DNA of 64,000 nt from Polyodon spathula (taxonomy: Eukaryota; Chordata; Actinopteri; Acipenseriformes; Polyodontidae): NCBI RefSeq assembly GCF_017654505.1, contig NC_054536.1:9475794-9539793 (forward strand). Reading direction: 5' to 3'. The notes under the pieces were generated by a model. It was not told the origin of the DNA, did not search any database, and was given only the letters and a program-made list of their open reading frames with translations. Both the position numbers and the translations under genes were made by a program. Shown piece after piece: positions 1 through 14,358 of the stretch. Position 1 is the stretch's first letter, and every line of letters starts with the position of its first letter.

Positions 1-304
1 ATAAAACCATATAACATGTGGCTTCAATACCAAGCCCATAGTCACCTATGAGGCACGGAGCTCGGATAAAATCATACTAATTATTTATTTAGGCTCTTTT
101 ACACGTTTAGTTGTTTTGCTGCAAAAAAAAATGAATTTCATCCCTCGTGTGCATACAAGAATTCTCAAGTCCTGCTGATATCTAAAGCCTCTGCTGTGCT
201 TTTCAAAAATGTTTACTGCAATTGCAGAATACAGCAACACCTTACGGCTCAGTTCATACCACCACAGCTAGTTAAACGCGTTCGAATGGCTTCGAAACAA
301 CCAA

Positions 305-343
<39 letters not shown>

Positions 344-590
344 AGGTGAGGCAAACTACTGTAATAATTTTGATTAAAGAAGTACACATCAACCTAATAA
401 TAAGGAACAATACTTTCCGGTAGCCTGCTGTTCAGTGAACCCAGCTTATTATTCCAATGCTAAATCGCTAGTGGAAAAAGCACGCACTCCAAAATGAGTA
501 GGTACAAAATTAAATCATTATGAGAAAAACATTACTCACACACTCACAAAACGTTTAGCTATTCTGTTTTGAGTTAAATAAAAAAAAAAA

Positions 591-605
591 TTATTATTAT
601 TATTA

Positions 606-654
<49 letters not shown>
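591..654. repeat. (TTA)n microsatellite
   Basis: About 20 TTA units with one internal interruption (TATATTA), directly after an A-rich run. Confidence 0.95.
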
Positions 655-754
655 TTGCTGTTTCCAATACTAAAAAAGGCTACACAAGTCTACAGATCTG
701 AAGGCACTAAATGTATGTGTACTATATAGTATTTAAATGTGTATCTCCTTAAAA

Positions 755-834
755 TTTTTTTTTTTTTTTTTTAAATCATTACCCGAAAAAGATCCGGGTA
801 CCCGGGTATTTTTCACGGCGGTTGCCGACCTCTA
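755..834. mobile_element. possible hAT-type terminus
   Basis: The right edge reads GTTGCCGACCTCTA, whose reverse complement resembles the AGGTCGGCAAC ends of some vertebrate hAT elements. Inside it is a self-complementary ATCCGGGTACCCGG-type stretch. The other terminus was not found, so this is a fragment and the left limit is a guess. Confidence 0.35.
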
Positions 835-2096
835 GAAAATAATCTTTAATTATTCATTTAACAAACAATTATGAACAAGTGCTGTTTACAGAATTTAATT
901 CCAACCCTGTTCTATTTAACAATCAGGCACACAGAGTATATAAAGCGTGGACGATCATTTCCCAATAGGGATGGTGCTAATTCCACAAATGAAAAGCATG
1001 CAACATGACTTTTTAAGGCATCGGCAGCAATGATAGACCCATCCCTTCAGTTGTTTTTTTTTTTGTTTTGTTTTGTTTTTGTTTGCTTTTTACTAAAAAG
1101 GACCGTTAGAAGCTTTTAAATATGTATTTTTTGAATACCTTCACCTTTTTTTATCCATACCGAAAGTAAAACTAAATTATGTTAGTCATGCCAGAAGTGT
1201 GCTTACTAAACTATAAGAACTGCAAAATCTAATGTTTTACAGTGTTTTAATCTGTCTGTAGAAATCATACAATTCAATACATGTAGTTCTTGTATTTCAC
1301 CTGTGGAGAGCAGCACAGAAGAGATGTGGAACGTGCAGCAGAACGTGGGAAACTAGACTTCAGAATCATGCCCATCTAATTGCTGAGTTCAGTTAGAGAT
1401 TTCCAGCCATAATGCTAATTTGTGCCAAATGATAAAAAAAAAAAAAGATCACCAGACTGGGCTGGCACCACTAGGGGTAACGCTAACTAGTCGACCAGCT
1501 GACTAGAAAAGTGTCAGTCAGCCTCAGAAGCTTGTACTAGAGGAAACGCACATTTCAATTTCAAAGCAGCAGCAGCAGCAACAACAGAATCATGTTTTTG
1601 TGTGTTTAGAGTTTACACTAGTAGCGAACTGGCAGTTTGAGTTAAACAGAAAGTAGTAGCGCGTGGTTTCAGCTGGATGGAAGTGCAGAAGCGGTTGCAA
1701 TCCATTACATACAAATGACAAAAAAATTCAAAGCAGTTTTAAAACATTGTGCACAAACAGCAAAGTGTTACACAACTGTATAAACATAAAGAAAGAAGCA
1801 CACATTATTAAATACATTGTTTTTAGAGTGCTGTGTCCAATTCAGTACAGCCTTTTATTTTAGGAAATATCTGAATTAAAGACATTCTACTTTTTTTGTG
1901 CTTTCATCATAATAATCTACACTGTCCAAAAACACAATATTTACTGTAATATACTAGAGACAGTAATGTTGTATTTTTGTATTTATTATAATGAGTTTAT
2001 GGTATATCCTGAACACCAATAGCTGCTTCAGTTGTTTTTGATTTCTTTAAATTAACTTTATGTCAGATGACTGATAAGAGACATCACAGAACTTAC

Positions 2097-2155
2097 CGTC
2101 CTTCGAATCTGTGTTTTAAAAAGTCAAACAGTGCTTTCTGCATCATGTCCGTCAC
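2097..2155 (-). CDS. cacnb2: cacnb2 exon 9, guanylate-kinase-like domain part
   Basis: This 59-nt minus-strand exon encodes VTDMMQKALFDFLKHRFEG plus the first two bases of the next Arg codon. The acceptor is TTCTAG before GTGACGG and the donor is GTAAGT. The segment belongs to the guanylate-kinase-like domain of calcium channel beta subunits, which holds the groove for the alpha1 interaction domain helix. As I recall the family, FEGR is typical of beta-2 while beta-4 has FDGR, which supports cacnb2. It starts in phase 0 after exon 8 and ends in phase 2. The following exon is off the window. The beta-subunit call is very secure; the paralogue call is slightly less so. Confidence 0.95.
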
Positions 2156-2487
2156 CTAGAACAAAAGACATTGAAAGAAAATATAAGAGCTTTATTCAAT
2201 CACCTGACATTTCTTTTGAAATAACTGGAATTAATATAATGGCAAAAATAAAAACATGTTTTGTTGGATAATTTTTACAAAACACTGCTCTGAGCATGTG
2301 CTCCTAAAGGGATATGTACTGTATTTAGGGGGTGGCTTGACAATATCCAGGTCCACTTGTATTTTCAATAATACAATTTAAAATTTTCCTTTCTGAAAAG
2401 AAAACAGAAGAACTTTTCGTGAATGAATCAAATCTGATTTTATTTTTCTATCCCTGGTTCTTTGCTCCTCAGTTCCACAGTTTATTA

Positions 2488-4864
<2,377 letters not shown>

Positions 4865-4884
4865 CGATTTTTGCTTCTGTTTAG
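4865..4884 (-). CDS. cacnb2: cacnb2 alternative microexon 7B
   Basis: This 20-nt minus-strand exon sits between CCACTATAG and GTAAGTTC. Joined to the G left over from exon 6 it encodes AKQKQKS and returns the frame to phase 0 for exon 8. AKQKQKS is the known short alternative to the long exon-7 cassette in the HOOK region of beta subunits. Length (20 nt), phase and splice sites all fit. It is too short to appear as an open frame and was found by searching for the motif. It lies 151 nt downstream of cassette 7A in transcript order. Confidence 0.93.
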
Positions 4885-5035
4885 CTATAGTGGCATAGAA
4901 GAGAAACAGAATAACAAAGCATGCAGGTTATTGACTTGGCAGAGGACGCAGACAGTAAACATGACTGGTTGCGTGGCACCGTGCAGAAGGGTAAGCGGCA
5001 TGGACAGGCGACAGGAGCTCAGAAATTACCTTTAC

Positions 5036-5169
5036 CTTCTTAAAGAAGGGCATTCTTTTCTCTTTGGATAGGGGGGACGTTACATTGTTTGGACTTGTTT
5101 TAGGGGAGCGGTGGTTGGTTGAGCTCTCAATGTCTTCCGCATCTAAGCCAGTGGCATCTATATCAGTAT
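5036..5169 (-). CDS. cacnb2: cacnb2 alternative exon 7A (HOOK cassette)
   Basis: This 134-nt minus-strand exon gives 45 codons when joined to the G from exon 6. Key parts are [15 protein letters not shown], a Ser/Pro/Asn-rich middle ([15 protein letters not shown]) and [11 protein letters not shown]. The acceptor is TTGTACAAAG after a T-rich tract and the donor is GTAAAG. The [10 protein letters not shown] and [11 protein letters not shown] motifs match the long exon-7 variant of beta-2, which makes this the main evidence for the paralogue. The HOOK is a flexible linker between the SH3 and GK domains; it influences channel inactivation and lipid regulation. An open frame continues upstream to an ATG inside the intron, but I start the exon at the acceptor because frame and length then fit exactly. 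Confidence 0.96.
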
Positions 5170-5901
5170 CTTTGTACAAACAAACAGGCCCAGTGTTATC
5201 GAAGGTTACATTATTTCAAAAGTAACAAAGCATTAAGAACAAACGTTAATTAAAACAGGATGAAATATAAAATATATCAAAGTGAAACTCGCACACAGTT
5301 ACTCTCCAGTCAGGGCCTGCAGTTGAATTTAAACTTGGGAGTAAGATCTGATGAAATCCTTGCTAAGAAAAAATATATTGATTACACCGGCAATGCATGA
5401 AGGTTCATTCACACGACAATCTCAAGAACCTTTCATACAGGATATATTTAGAGATGACCTTGAATAAAATCAATACCCAGTCATACATGATATACGGTTG
5501 CTTGCTTTTAGATCAGATCTTAACCTTTAGTAACAATGAACACATTCCCTTTACAGTCACATCAGCAACATCTAATACATGTCTGCACTAAAAGTTTACA
5601 CAATGTATGGTACACTCTTATAAACAGAAGAGTGTCACTAATCCTAAAACAAAACACAAGAAAATACAGTTGTACATAGTATTGCTTTCGTATCTTTCTT
5701 AAATTATAAATAGCTAATAGTTCAGTTTAATATTAATCAAAATATAAATGACAACCAGACTCTGCTGTTTTACTTTCAATAACTTCAAAGCTCTATTGCT
5801 TCTTTAAACATTTTGCATGTTAAGATTTGTTTAGAAAAATCTTATCTTAAAAATGTGCTTGACAGATCATTTTTCTTAAGCAAAATACATTTTATCCTTA
5901 C
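5170..5901 (-). other. cacnb2: cacnb2 intron between exons 6 and 7A
   Basis: AT-rich intron of 732 bp. No repeat family or further exon was recognised. Confidence 0.7.
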
Positions 5902-5975
5902 CAGATGCCAGTGGAGTAGATTTTCTGGAACTAGCTACATCACCTAAACTGGCAGATGAGTTTCCTCCTGATTTA
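5902..5975 (-). CDS. cacnb2: cacnb2 exon 6, HOOK region
   Basis: This 74-nt minus-strand exon supplies the third base of a Ser codon, then KSGGNSSASLGDVASSRKST and PLAS, then one base (G) of the next codon. The acceptor is TATACAG and the donor GTAAGG. The SKSGGNSS...SLGD serine-rich run is diagnostic for the variable HOOK of beta subunits just after the SH3 domain. It ends in phase 1. Cassettes 7A (134 nt) and 7B (20 nt) each restore phase 0, which ties the three exons together. Confidence 0.96.
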
Positions 5976-6823
5976 CTGTATAAATACAAATATAAAAAGA
6001 ATGTAAGACTGCACAAAGAATACAGCTCTAGAATAAACAATGTACATAGTATCCCTGGATGAGTATATTAATATACAATCTACGTGAATCTAATACAAAT
6101 GTAATTAATTCCCAGAATAGAAAAAAAACACGACTCAATAATATTGTATTGTTAAACCGCTGGATTGAAACTTGCACCATAATTGGCTAGTGCACCAAAA
6201 ATAGCTCATGCTGTTATCTAAAATACAGTCTATAGTTGAGTGGTCAATATGACTCCACCCTGGACCTGCCACAGCACCATGTATTTTTTGGATAAATCAT
6301 TTGAAATAAGAGTTTAACTTTAATGTCAGAAAAATACTTATCTTGTCACAGCTGGAAATTCAAAATTAGAGCTATCAGCATGATGAAAAAAATGATGAAA
6401 ACATGAAGCGTTGGAAACAGACAAACACCCCCATGTGTCCATCTATGTATTACAGACACAACCATATATCTCCAGAAGGCCCATTCCACATTATGTGTGT
6501 CACATCAACATTAAGGACTCTAAAAATCACACCTTATGAGTTTGTTAAATGTAATAGCTTTATATAAATGTGAGTTACACCAAGTTCTCAGCCTACATTA
6601 CAATGCAGGACAGTGTGCACCAAACTGCAACACACGTAAATTGGAATGGGCCAGAATCTGATATTCTCAATAATGTTACCAACAAACATCATGGCAATTG
6701 GAGAAACAATTGCCCAATTTGCAGGTCTTACAGTGGAAAATTGCCCCTTGGTTTTGTTTGTATTTGTACTGGTTTTCTGATGAATGGAAAGCCTGGACTT
6801 TGAGATTTTAAATGCAGGTTTAC
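5976..6823 (-). other. cacnb2: cacnb2 intron between exons 5 and 6
   Basis: Intron of 848 bp. Nothing recognisable in it apart from an unremarkable 77-codon open frame on the opposite strand near 6570-6803. Confidence 0.7.
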
Positions 6824-6957
6824 CTTGAGTAGAATTTCCCTTTCGCCCGCTGCTCGTGCTGTATTCGCATGTTCTCCAGTTTCACCGGGCTTGGGATGAA
6901 GCCTATTTCACAACCTTCTTTAACCAAACGTCCTATCCACCAGTCATTATTAAATTT
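6824..6957 (-). CDS. cacnb2: cacnb2 exon 5, SH3 domain
   Basis: This 134-nt minus-strand exon encodes [44 protein letters not shown] and two bases of a Ser codon. The acceptor is TTGTTTTAG and the donor GTAAAC. NDWWIGR and GFIPSP are the core strands of the SH3 fold in calcium channel beta subunits. The Trp pair and the Ile-Pro-Ser-Pro motif are intact. It starts in phase 0 and ends in phase 2; the next exon begins with the T that completes Ser. Confidence 0.97.
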
Positions 6958-7435
6958 CTAAAACAAGGACATTAAATATTAAATATATACACTAGTTTAC
7001 TAAAAGTTCACACTAAAGCCAACTTTAAATGGCCTCAATACACAAATAAAGAGTTATAGTGGTGTCTGGTCTGAAACTGACCCCTAATTGCAATCCTTAG
7101 TACAATGCACCCAAAACAGATTAAGCAATATGACTTGGAATTAAGGTTGACTGCAAAGATAACATTTGAAATCAGGTCTAAATCCATCAGGTCTTAGACT
7201 TAATAGGTCATTAAAAAAAAAAAAATGCCTGTAATGTGACATACATTTAGCAACTATAGCGTAAATACTTAGTGTACTCCACTGTTTGCTTGATTTGAAG
7301 TTACTTTGGTTGTCGTAATCAAAGGATTCCACTGTAGCTATTACAAATATAATTTTGGACAAAGTACGCCTTTAGCACAAGGGTTATTACTTCAAAAGAC
7401 AATGATGGGATACAAAGTGAATCCGTTTTCCTCAC
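6958..7435 (-). other. cacnb2: cacnb2 intron between exons 4 and 5
   Basis: Intron of 478 bp with an A run at 7212-7224. No further feature seen. Confidence 0.7.
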
Positions 7436-7558
7436 CTCTTTGACATGAAGGAAATCCTTTGCTTCAAAAGAGACAGCCATGCTGGGGACAGGGACCTCAT
7501 CGTCACGGGCTGCGCTGTAGTTGACGTTGGTCCGAACAGCAAACGCAACATGCTTAGC
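7436..7558 (-). CDS. cacnb2: cacnb2 exon 4, SH3 domain start
   Basis: This 123-nt minus-strand exon (41 codons, phase 0 to 0) encodes [36 protein letters not shown] and LHVKE. The acceptor is CAATGGCAG and the donor [15 protein letters not shown] and [11 protein letters not shown] are the conserved first SH3 strands and RT-loop. The residue before VAFAV is His; in the beta paralogues I remember it is Pro. Open frames run into both flanking introns, but the splice sites and phases define the exon clearly. Confidence 0.97.
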
Positions 7559-10500
7559 CTGCCATTGAGAAAGAACAAGAAAACAAGGGTTCAGTCTTAG
7601 TCCAGTTAATATGCATGAAATACCAGCAAAGCCTCTCACTTTGAACATTAATCTCTCAGCATCGCTCTCACCAGCATTATATTTATAGCATGTAATCCCT
7701 GGGGACTGAGGGAGCTGCATTAGTCTCAAAAAAAGATCAGTTAAGTCTTCTGTTATATAATAGTATGAAATGTGTCTGTGAAATAACAGCTCAAAGGGAG
7801 AAGTTGAAGACTGACTGACCCCCATTTCCGTATACCAGCAATGACACACAACATTTTATTTATTTGTGCAGCCACTGGGGCACCTGTGATCTTATTAAAA
7901 AGCTGAACATAGTAATGCACGTTCCAAAAAAAAAACCCTGCAAGCTGGCATTTTGTTTTGTTTATATTTACTGTGCTCTCTATCTTTCAACAGTGATGCA
8001 GGTATAGCTAATGCAGCTTAACCTTGTCTTCTAACTATGAAGCAGCCAGATCTGAAAACTATGGACACTGGCAAACCAATCTAACTATTTTCAGATCCTC
8101 TTCGGAATGTGATAATAAAATGACTTTCCACTCCAAAGTCCACCCTTTTTTAAATCAAGACGACTAAAGATTGTATAAAAGCCTTTACATTATATCTATG
8201 TTGTTGGGTTCTTTAAGGTGCCCATTCCACTATTTGTCACTTATTGTGCTCCAGTCCACGTGTGGTCTAACTGCAGCCAGACCACTGGTGAGTGGCTGAT
8301 CTGTGGCCCAGGAAGTGAGCACTATAGGCACTAGGAAGCAGCACTTTATTCAGTAGCAATGTGTTCGAAACATCTGAATTAGTTAAAAAAAAAAAAAAAA
8401 AAAAAAAAACAAGGACAGTGAAAAAGGGTAGGGATAATGCTGCTAGTGCTAAATGGAGATTCTTATTCGCACATCAAACCCAGTCCCCATTTTAAAGACT
8501 AGTGTCTGCTATACTGACAGAGCTGAACTGATGGTCTATTGGGAACTGTTTTTTGACCAGCTCTATTTATTGAGACCAGTTCTCTACTACAGTATTTCAG
8601 TATTAATTGTAGTTAAATTGACTTGAGTCACAATGTTTAAAAATGCAAAACCCATTTTTACCTGCAGTCACTGCATCATTTCATAACCTTTAACTATTTG
8701 TACTCAGAAGCTTTGTTTTCTGCAGCTTTTCTGAAGGACTTTCCTTTGGAATCTTTCAGGTTGCATTACTGCTGATGAAGCTTTTTTTTGGACTGAAGCC
8801 ATTTCCTTCTCCTTGATGTGAATGTGCCAAATATATAATATTCCAAGAATCCCGAATCCCAAGCACATCAATGAGCTCCTGATGCAGTATCTGTTCTGTT
8901 TTCAAACATTTCACAAACCATTCTGTATTCTTTAGAAAAACAACACGATAATCTGTGTGTGCAAAATGCCCATATACCGTAGAACATATTTCAAGGTAAA
9001 AGATGAACTTAACAAAAAACCCACAGAGCACCCTATGCAACACAAATTGCAGCCCACTTACTCATGTTACATGTGATGATTGGAAGCTAAAAATAGAACA
9101 GCATTTTATCAAAGATAACCGCTAGAATAAACAGATGCTTAACACCAGCATATCATTCACTCTGAATCTTTTTTTTTTTTTTTTTTTTAAAAGCAGGACC
9201 ATTTTTTAAGAAACAAGATACCCCTAACAGACTAAATTAGTTCAGTTTAAAAATTAAATGCACCTTTGTCAAGGAGTAGCAGCTTGAGATTCCTATTATA
9301 TAAGCTCAAGAATGGAAGGGACAGTGTTAGCTGCCTGTACCTCCAAGACTTCCAATAGATTCTTCAAGTAAGCACTTTCACATCTGCCTGCTTTATCGAT
9401 CACATCCGGTGTTCAATTAAAACATATGATTTAATCTATTAAACGTGGCATTTATCGTCAATTTACTTTAATAAATAAATTGCACGATTTACCGTACACA
9501 TGCTTTATTATTATAAAGAAAGGTAACACAGTAAAATTACAAGTTATTAGTAAAACTGTATTGCTCATTCAATATTGTGCCCAAAAAGCATACCAACAAT
9601 GTATACAGTATCTGATATGCAAGTATGGTATTGACTAACGTTTCGGAATATTGAGTGTAAGTATTAAAATCAGAACATAAAATGACAATGGAAAGCCCTG
9701 TACTGGAAAAGGGTGCATTTCTTTACTATTGATGGATGAGAACTGGTGTTAGTGGATTGGGTTCAGGGTTTGACTGACCCTTATGTATTTAGAATACTTT
9801 AGATTTCATAATGCTACGTCTGGAAAAAGTAATAATTAGATTACACTGACATCCAGTAGAGATGCAGCCTTTGTGATCATTTATTAAATTTACTGTAAAT
9901 GGATTAGTAAAATGCATGATCAGAAGGTTAAGGGGAATAACAAGTGAAATCCAAAAGCAATCATTTAAAAGCCAATTTAAAAAAATATTTTTTCTATGAC
10001 TGTTGTTCTACAGTAATCTCAGTTCCAGCTCTATTTCCCCCTGCCAAAAAAAAAAAAAAAAAGTCATAATATATACAGAATTTTCCCTAGAACAAACTCA
10101 GCCACCTTCAGTACAGTGTCATATTTCTTTGTCTAGCACAAACATCACACTGTGGGCTACCTGTCACCACGTTAATTTAAAACCTGACAAAACACACAAA
10201 AAAATCTCCAATAGATCCCTCAGCCCCTGCCCCAAATTGGCACATGCAGATTTCAAACCAGGATGCTAAGTATGTCAGTTGTGAGCTCAACGAATTTTTT
10301 TTTTAACATCATCCTATTAGAAATGATCCAGTCACAAGGCTCAGACAATTGTAACTAGTCACCTAAAACCCCTATTCCTGCCTTTTTCTTACTAAGTTAA
10401 CACCCAGTTATAGTGCATTCTTATTATGATTGAGTGTTTAAAGTCATACTTAATGTATACACCATATGTTACAAGCACAAAAATAAAATAGCTCAACTGA

Positions 10501-13500
10501 ACCTTTTGATGTAACCTAAATTATAAACACACCAAAACCCAAACACAACTTCTAACTTAGACATCTGACAAATACATCACAGTACAATTCTTTAAACAAT
10601 TCTACAGTTCTGTAATATGCATAGATACAGTAGTACTAGTAGCAGTACTATGTTAAACAGCATAAATAGATTTTGAACAAAGTCTGAAAGTCTTTTAAGA
10701 CCTAAGCCTAATTTAAGACTAAGCTTAAATTACAAATGTTAAACAGTTTTTAACAAAAGTTTTCTTTGGATCCTTGCAAAAAGTCTGTCAGGTGTGCCTA
10801 TTTCTCCTTTACCAAATCATGATACCAAATCAACAGTGTCACTTTTTTCAGTTTCTATTCAGCAGAGTCAAAAATACAACTGCGACTCACACACAGCATC
10901 CTTCATGGGTTTATTATCCTCTCACTTGTTGCCCAGTCCTAAGTGCTGATGAGCTCAGGAATATTCTTTTAAGACCAGTCTGTAACCCATATTCTTTCTT
11001 CTTTGTCTGTCAGTTGGCTGGTAACTACTGTCATTGACAAAGCTGGACAAGTTAAATTTGTCTGGGGATTGTATCTGGACCCCCAGAGGAAGGGATTTAA
11101 AAACTCCTCATAACTCACCAAATACAGCTTGTTCACTCCTGAAAGATCATATTGACAGTGAAACAACTTTTTGAAATTAGGCTGTTTCAGGATTTTCAAT
11201 AATTACGCCAAGCCTACCTCAGGATGGATCAGCTTTTTCATATACAGTGAAGGTTGGCATAGTGCAGTCATTAACAGTTCTGTGGTGGCATCATTCCAAA
11301 TATGTTGTGCAAGGCCCCCCAGAATTCTGGGGTCCAGTGGTTTCTACTGACTTCTAAAAGCACGCTGTGAGAGGCTACCTGGCCTCTTTCCAGACATGCC
11401 TGCTTCCAGTCAATACATGCCAGGAGAAATATAAATATTTACTGATGCCTAAGGCAGTGCCAGGCCTGAGCCACAGCCTAGCTATGTGACATCAATCGAG
11501 TGGGACTATAGTTAATGCCATTACAAAAGGTGGAAATAGGAAAGAGAAAACTAAGACCACAGTGGAACACATACATCCCTACTATTGTTAGAATCTGATT
11601 GATGAGTGCTTATGAACTGGAATTATACTGAAGCCTGATTGGCCAGTAAACAAAAGCAGCTTCATATATTTATTCAAAGGGGCACACAACATGTCTGCTG
11701 TCACAGGTCTCAAATTGAAGGATCTCTGGGAAAGCCAAAGTATCTCTGTGACTTATGCAGTGGGAACCTGGGTTATATCTGGGTGTCAAAAACATTACTG
11801 GGTTATTGACTTGGAATACTACCCCCAGTGTCTTGACTGCATTAAACAGCAGAAGAGCAATAATTAATGCATTTTACAACCATTCTTTTAAGAGATCGAT
11901 CAGAAATATAAAGGATACTCATGGTCACACATAGGAAAATGTTTTAGGCCAAACCATTGATCGAGCATTGCAGAGTGAAAAGGTCAGTACTTGTCAGTAC
12001 AAAGGAAACTCCCACCCTATCCATCAGCTGAATCATTTTATAAAATGCATGTTTCAGATACAGCTATCTATGAATTAGACTGAATGTCAGATACCTGCAT
12101 TGCATTAAAAGAAACAGGGAACCAGTGACTGCAAACATGACACTTGACGATGCCAGTAGAAGCTAACCAAGGGAATGTGACACATCTCTGAACCCTTGTT
12201 TTAACCGTGCACTACAGGGAGAAGATTTTAAGATCATGATTGTTACTAACCCCTGCAGAGAAATTCCACATGTAAAAACGCTTATACTGCATTTTAGTGA
12301 CATTTGACAAACCTGTGCTGGAAACAGCTGGGGTTATTATCATATTAGGGTTAAGCCTTTCAACAGGAGAGCTATTTTAGTTCAACATCCATTGAAGTCA
12401 CAGAAAGTGCAAGGATTCCGCATAGAAATGAAGTGATAAAAAAAATTGTTTGCAGGCAGCAGGCTAGAGAGATGTGCGGGGACAGGAAAAACAGGTTCCG
12501 AATTACCATCGCACGCTGCTGAATCCAGCAGACTGCCGAGTCAGGCGCACAGTGAGGTGTCAGTGTCATTGTGCATCCTATCAAAAAGCGTATCTATTAG
12601 CTGCAGGTCTCCAGAGAGAGACAATGAGCCACAGTAACAGAGGTCCTCCAGCCACAGCCCCAGAAGAGGTGGGTGGCTATGGCTCAGTGAGTGCCATAAC
12701 TAAAATGAATACACAGAGCTTTCGGTGCAAAGATCACACTAGATTTATAATAAGGCACAGGATCTCTCCTGCAGCAGAGCACCCTACTATAACATGCTGT
12801 GGTTTGGGCTTTTTTACATCAACAAAAGTTGACAACAGACTTCATCACTTATATTAAGTTAGTGTACTGATGGTTTCTCATGTACTGAAGACACTAGCTG
12901 GATTGTTTCTTCCTTTAATTAGATCACCCTGTACTGCAGCTTGCCACTGTATATAGAAACAAACAGCTGAAATTCAGTGTCTCTCATTATCCTGTAAACC
13001 AAACACTGCCAGGTTTAACTGCATCCACATAGCTCAAACCAGGGAACCAAAACTTGTACTCTCTTAATCAAATAATCATTAAAAAAAAACAACCTTTTTG
13101 TAAAACAAAAACTGGATAACCTTCAATGCTAAGAAGCACGTTGCGTCAACTGAGACTATTAATTCTATACCCTTTGTACTGTTGCTAACCACTGGCACCT
13201 AGTATAAATAAACTATTTTGAATAATTGCTCACAACCCTCTCTAGTCACAACAGCACTTCAGAAGCAAAACAGTAACCTCTCCACAGAGATCAAACTACT
13301 TTAGTAGCTGGACATATCATTTACATACTGTACTACAAGGGCTTAGCCAAACTAGGTCATCTGCAATAAACAAATCCTTTCATTCAGCTAATTTAGAGCA
13401 AGTCTTGATACCAACCAACTGACCTAATCACATGTGAAATAGTGTCTCCTATTAACCTTTTGGCTCTGCTCAACAGTATGGGATAGACACAGCATTTTTA

Positions 13501-13953
13501 TTTCATCAACAAAGTAAAATTAAAGATTCACCCTATATTAATCTTAGTAGGCCGGTCAGCCTTGCTTATTTGCTTTTAAGCTGTGCTAGAGCCTAACGGC
13601 TTGGGCTCAGTGAGTTCTGTTAACCTGAGACACACCTGTACCTTCACCCCTTTACACACCCCTCACATCCCATCCGTGACCTCATTATCTCTTACTGCTA
13701 CTGTCATGAGCTATAATCAGAACAAATACTGTAATACAAATATTGTTGTAAGTGATGCTGCAGCTGATGAATATAAGTGTTCAATTAATTGTCTTTAGTT
13801 TTGACATTTAACTTTAATAAATAATTCACTTTTACTAAATAGCACCATCTGTTTTTACAATCTTTTTAAGATAAAGGCCCCTTGGATAAATACCCCAGGA
13901 TTACCGTGTGTCAATTAAGTTTAATCTCAGCCTGTCTTGCTTTGTATTTTGAA

Positions 13954-14184
13954 GGTGGCTGTGTGGTCCAGTGGTTAAAGAAGCAGCCTTGTAACCAGGA
14001 GGTCCCTGGTTCAAATCCCAGCTCACTCACTGACTCATCGTGAGACCCTGAGCAATTAATTTATCCTCTTTGTGCGCTGTCCTTAGGGTGAGATGTTGTT
14101 GTAAGTGATGCATAGTTCACACACCCTAGACTCTGTAAGTCACCTTGGATAAAGGCATCTGCTAAATAAACAAATAATAATAAA
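13954..14184 (+). mobile_element. tRNA-derived SINE
   Basis: The head contains an A-box-like GTGTGGTCCAGTGGTTAAAG and a B-box GGTTCAAATCCC, the pol III promoter layout of tRNA-derived SINEs. The tail reads TTGGATAAAGGCATCTGCTA and ends in AAATAA-type simple sequence, a 3' end common in fish SINEs and mobilised by a partner LINE. Related copies occur on the minus strand at 49.7 and 55.7 kb. Confidence 0.85.
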
Positions 14185-14316
14185 GGCACTTGCAGGTCCT
14201 TTAGGAATTAAGAAGGTGACACAATCCCAGCCAGTGCCAATGAAAATGCCAGCCCTGGTTACAGGAAAAGACATGCCTGGAATGTTGAATTGAATGTTGA
14301 ATATTTGTCACCTCTT

Positions 14317-14358
14317 ATTTGCATTAACAACATGATCACTGCCAGACCTTATTTGCAT
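14317..14358. promoter_or_regulatory. pair of octamer (POU) motifs
   Basis: Two exact ATTTGCAT sites (reverse complement ATGCAAAT) at 14317-14324 and 14351-14358, start to start 34 bp, in the large cacnb2 intron. The octamer binds POU factors. Function here is inference only. Confidence 0.25.

Larger units (their letters stand above)
1..2096 (-). other. cacnb2: cacnb2 intron after exon 9 (incomplete)
   Basis: This stretch lies 3' of the last cacnb2 exon in the window and continues past base 1. I searched the minus strand for the next expected exon (beginning like ISITRVTADISLAK) and found nothing, so the rest of the gene is outside. It holds homopolymer runs (T at 309-339), a TTA microsatellite and one probable hAT terminus, each listed separately. 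No other gene is supported. Confidence 0.7.

Noticed and set aside
7319..7849. 176-codon minus-strand frame as a single gene
   Set aside because: Only the middle (7436-7558) is a real cacnb2 exon; the ends are intron read-through past good splice sites.
13954..14030. Functional tRNA gene
   Set aside because: A and B boxes are present, but the following body and tail show a SINE, and no cloverleaf with an anticodon stem is evident.
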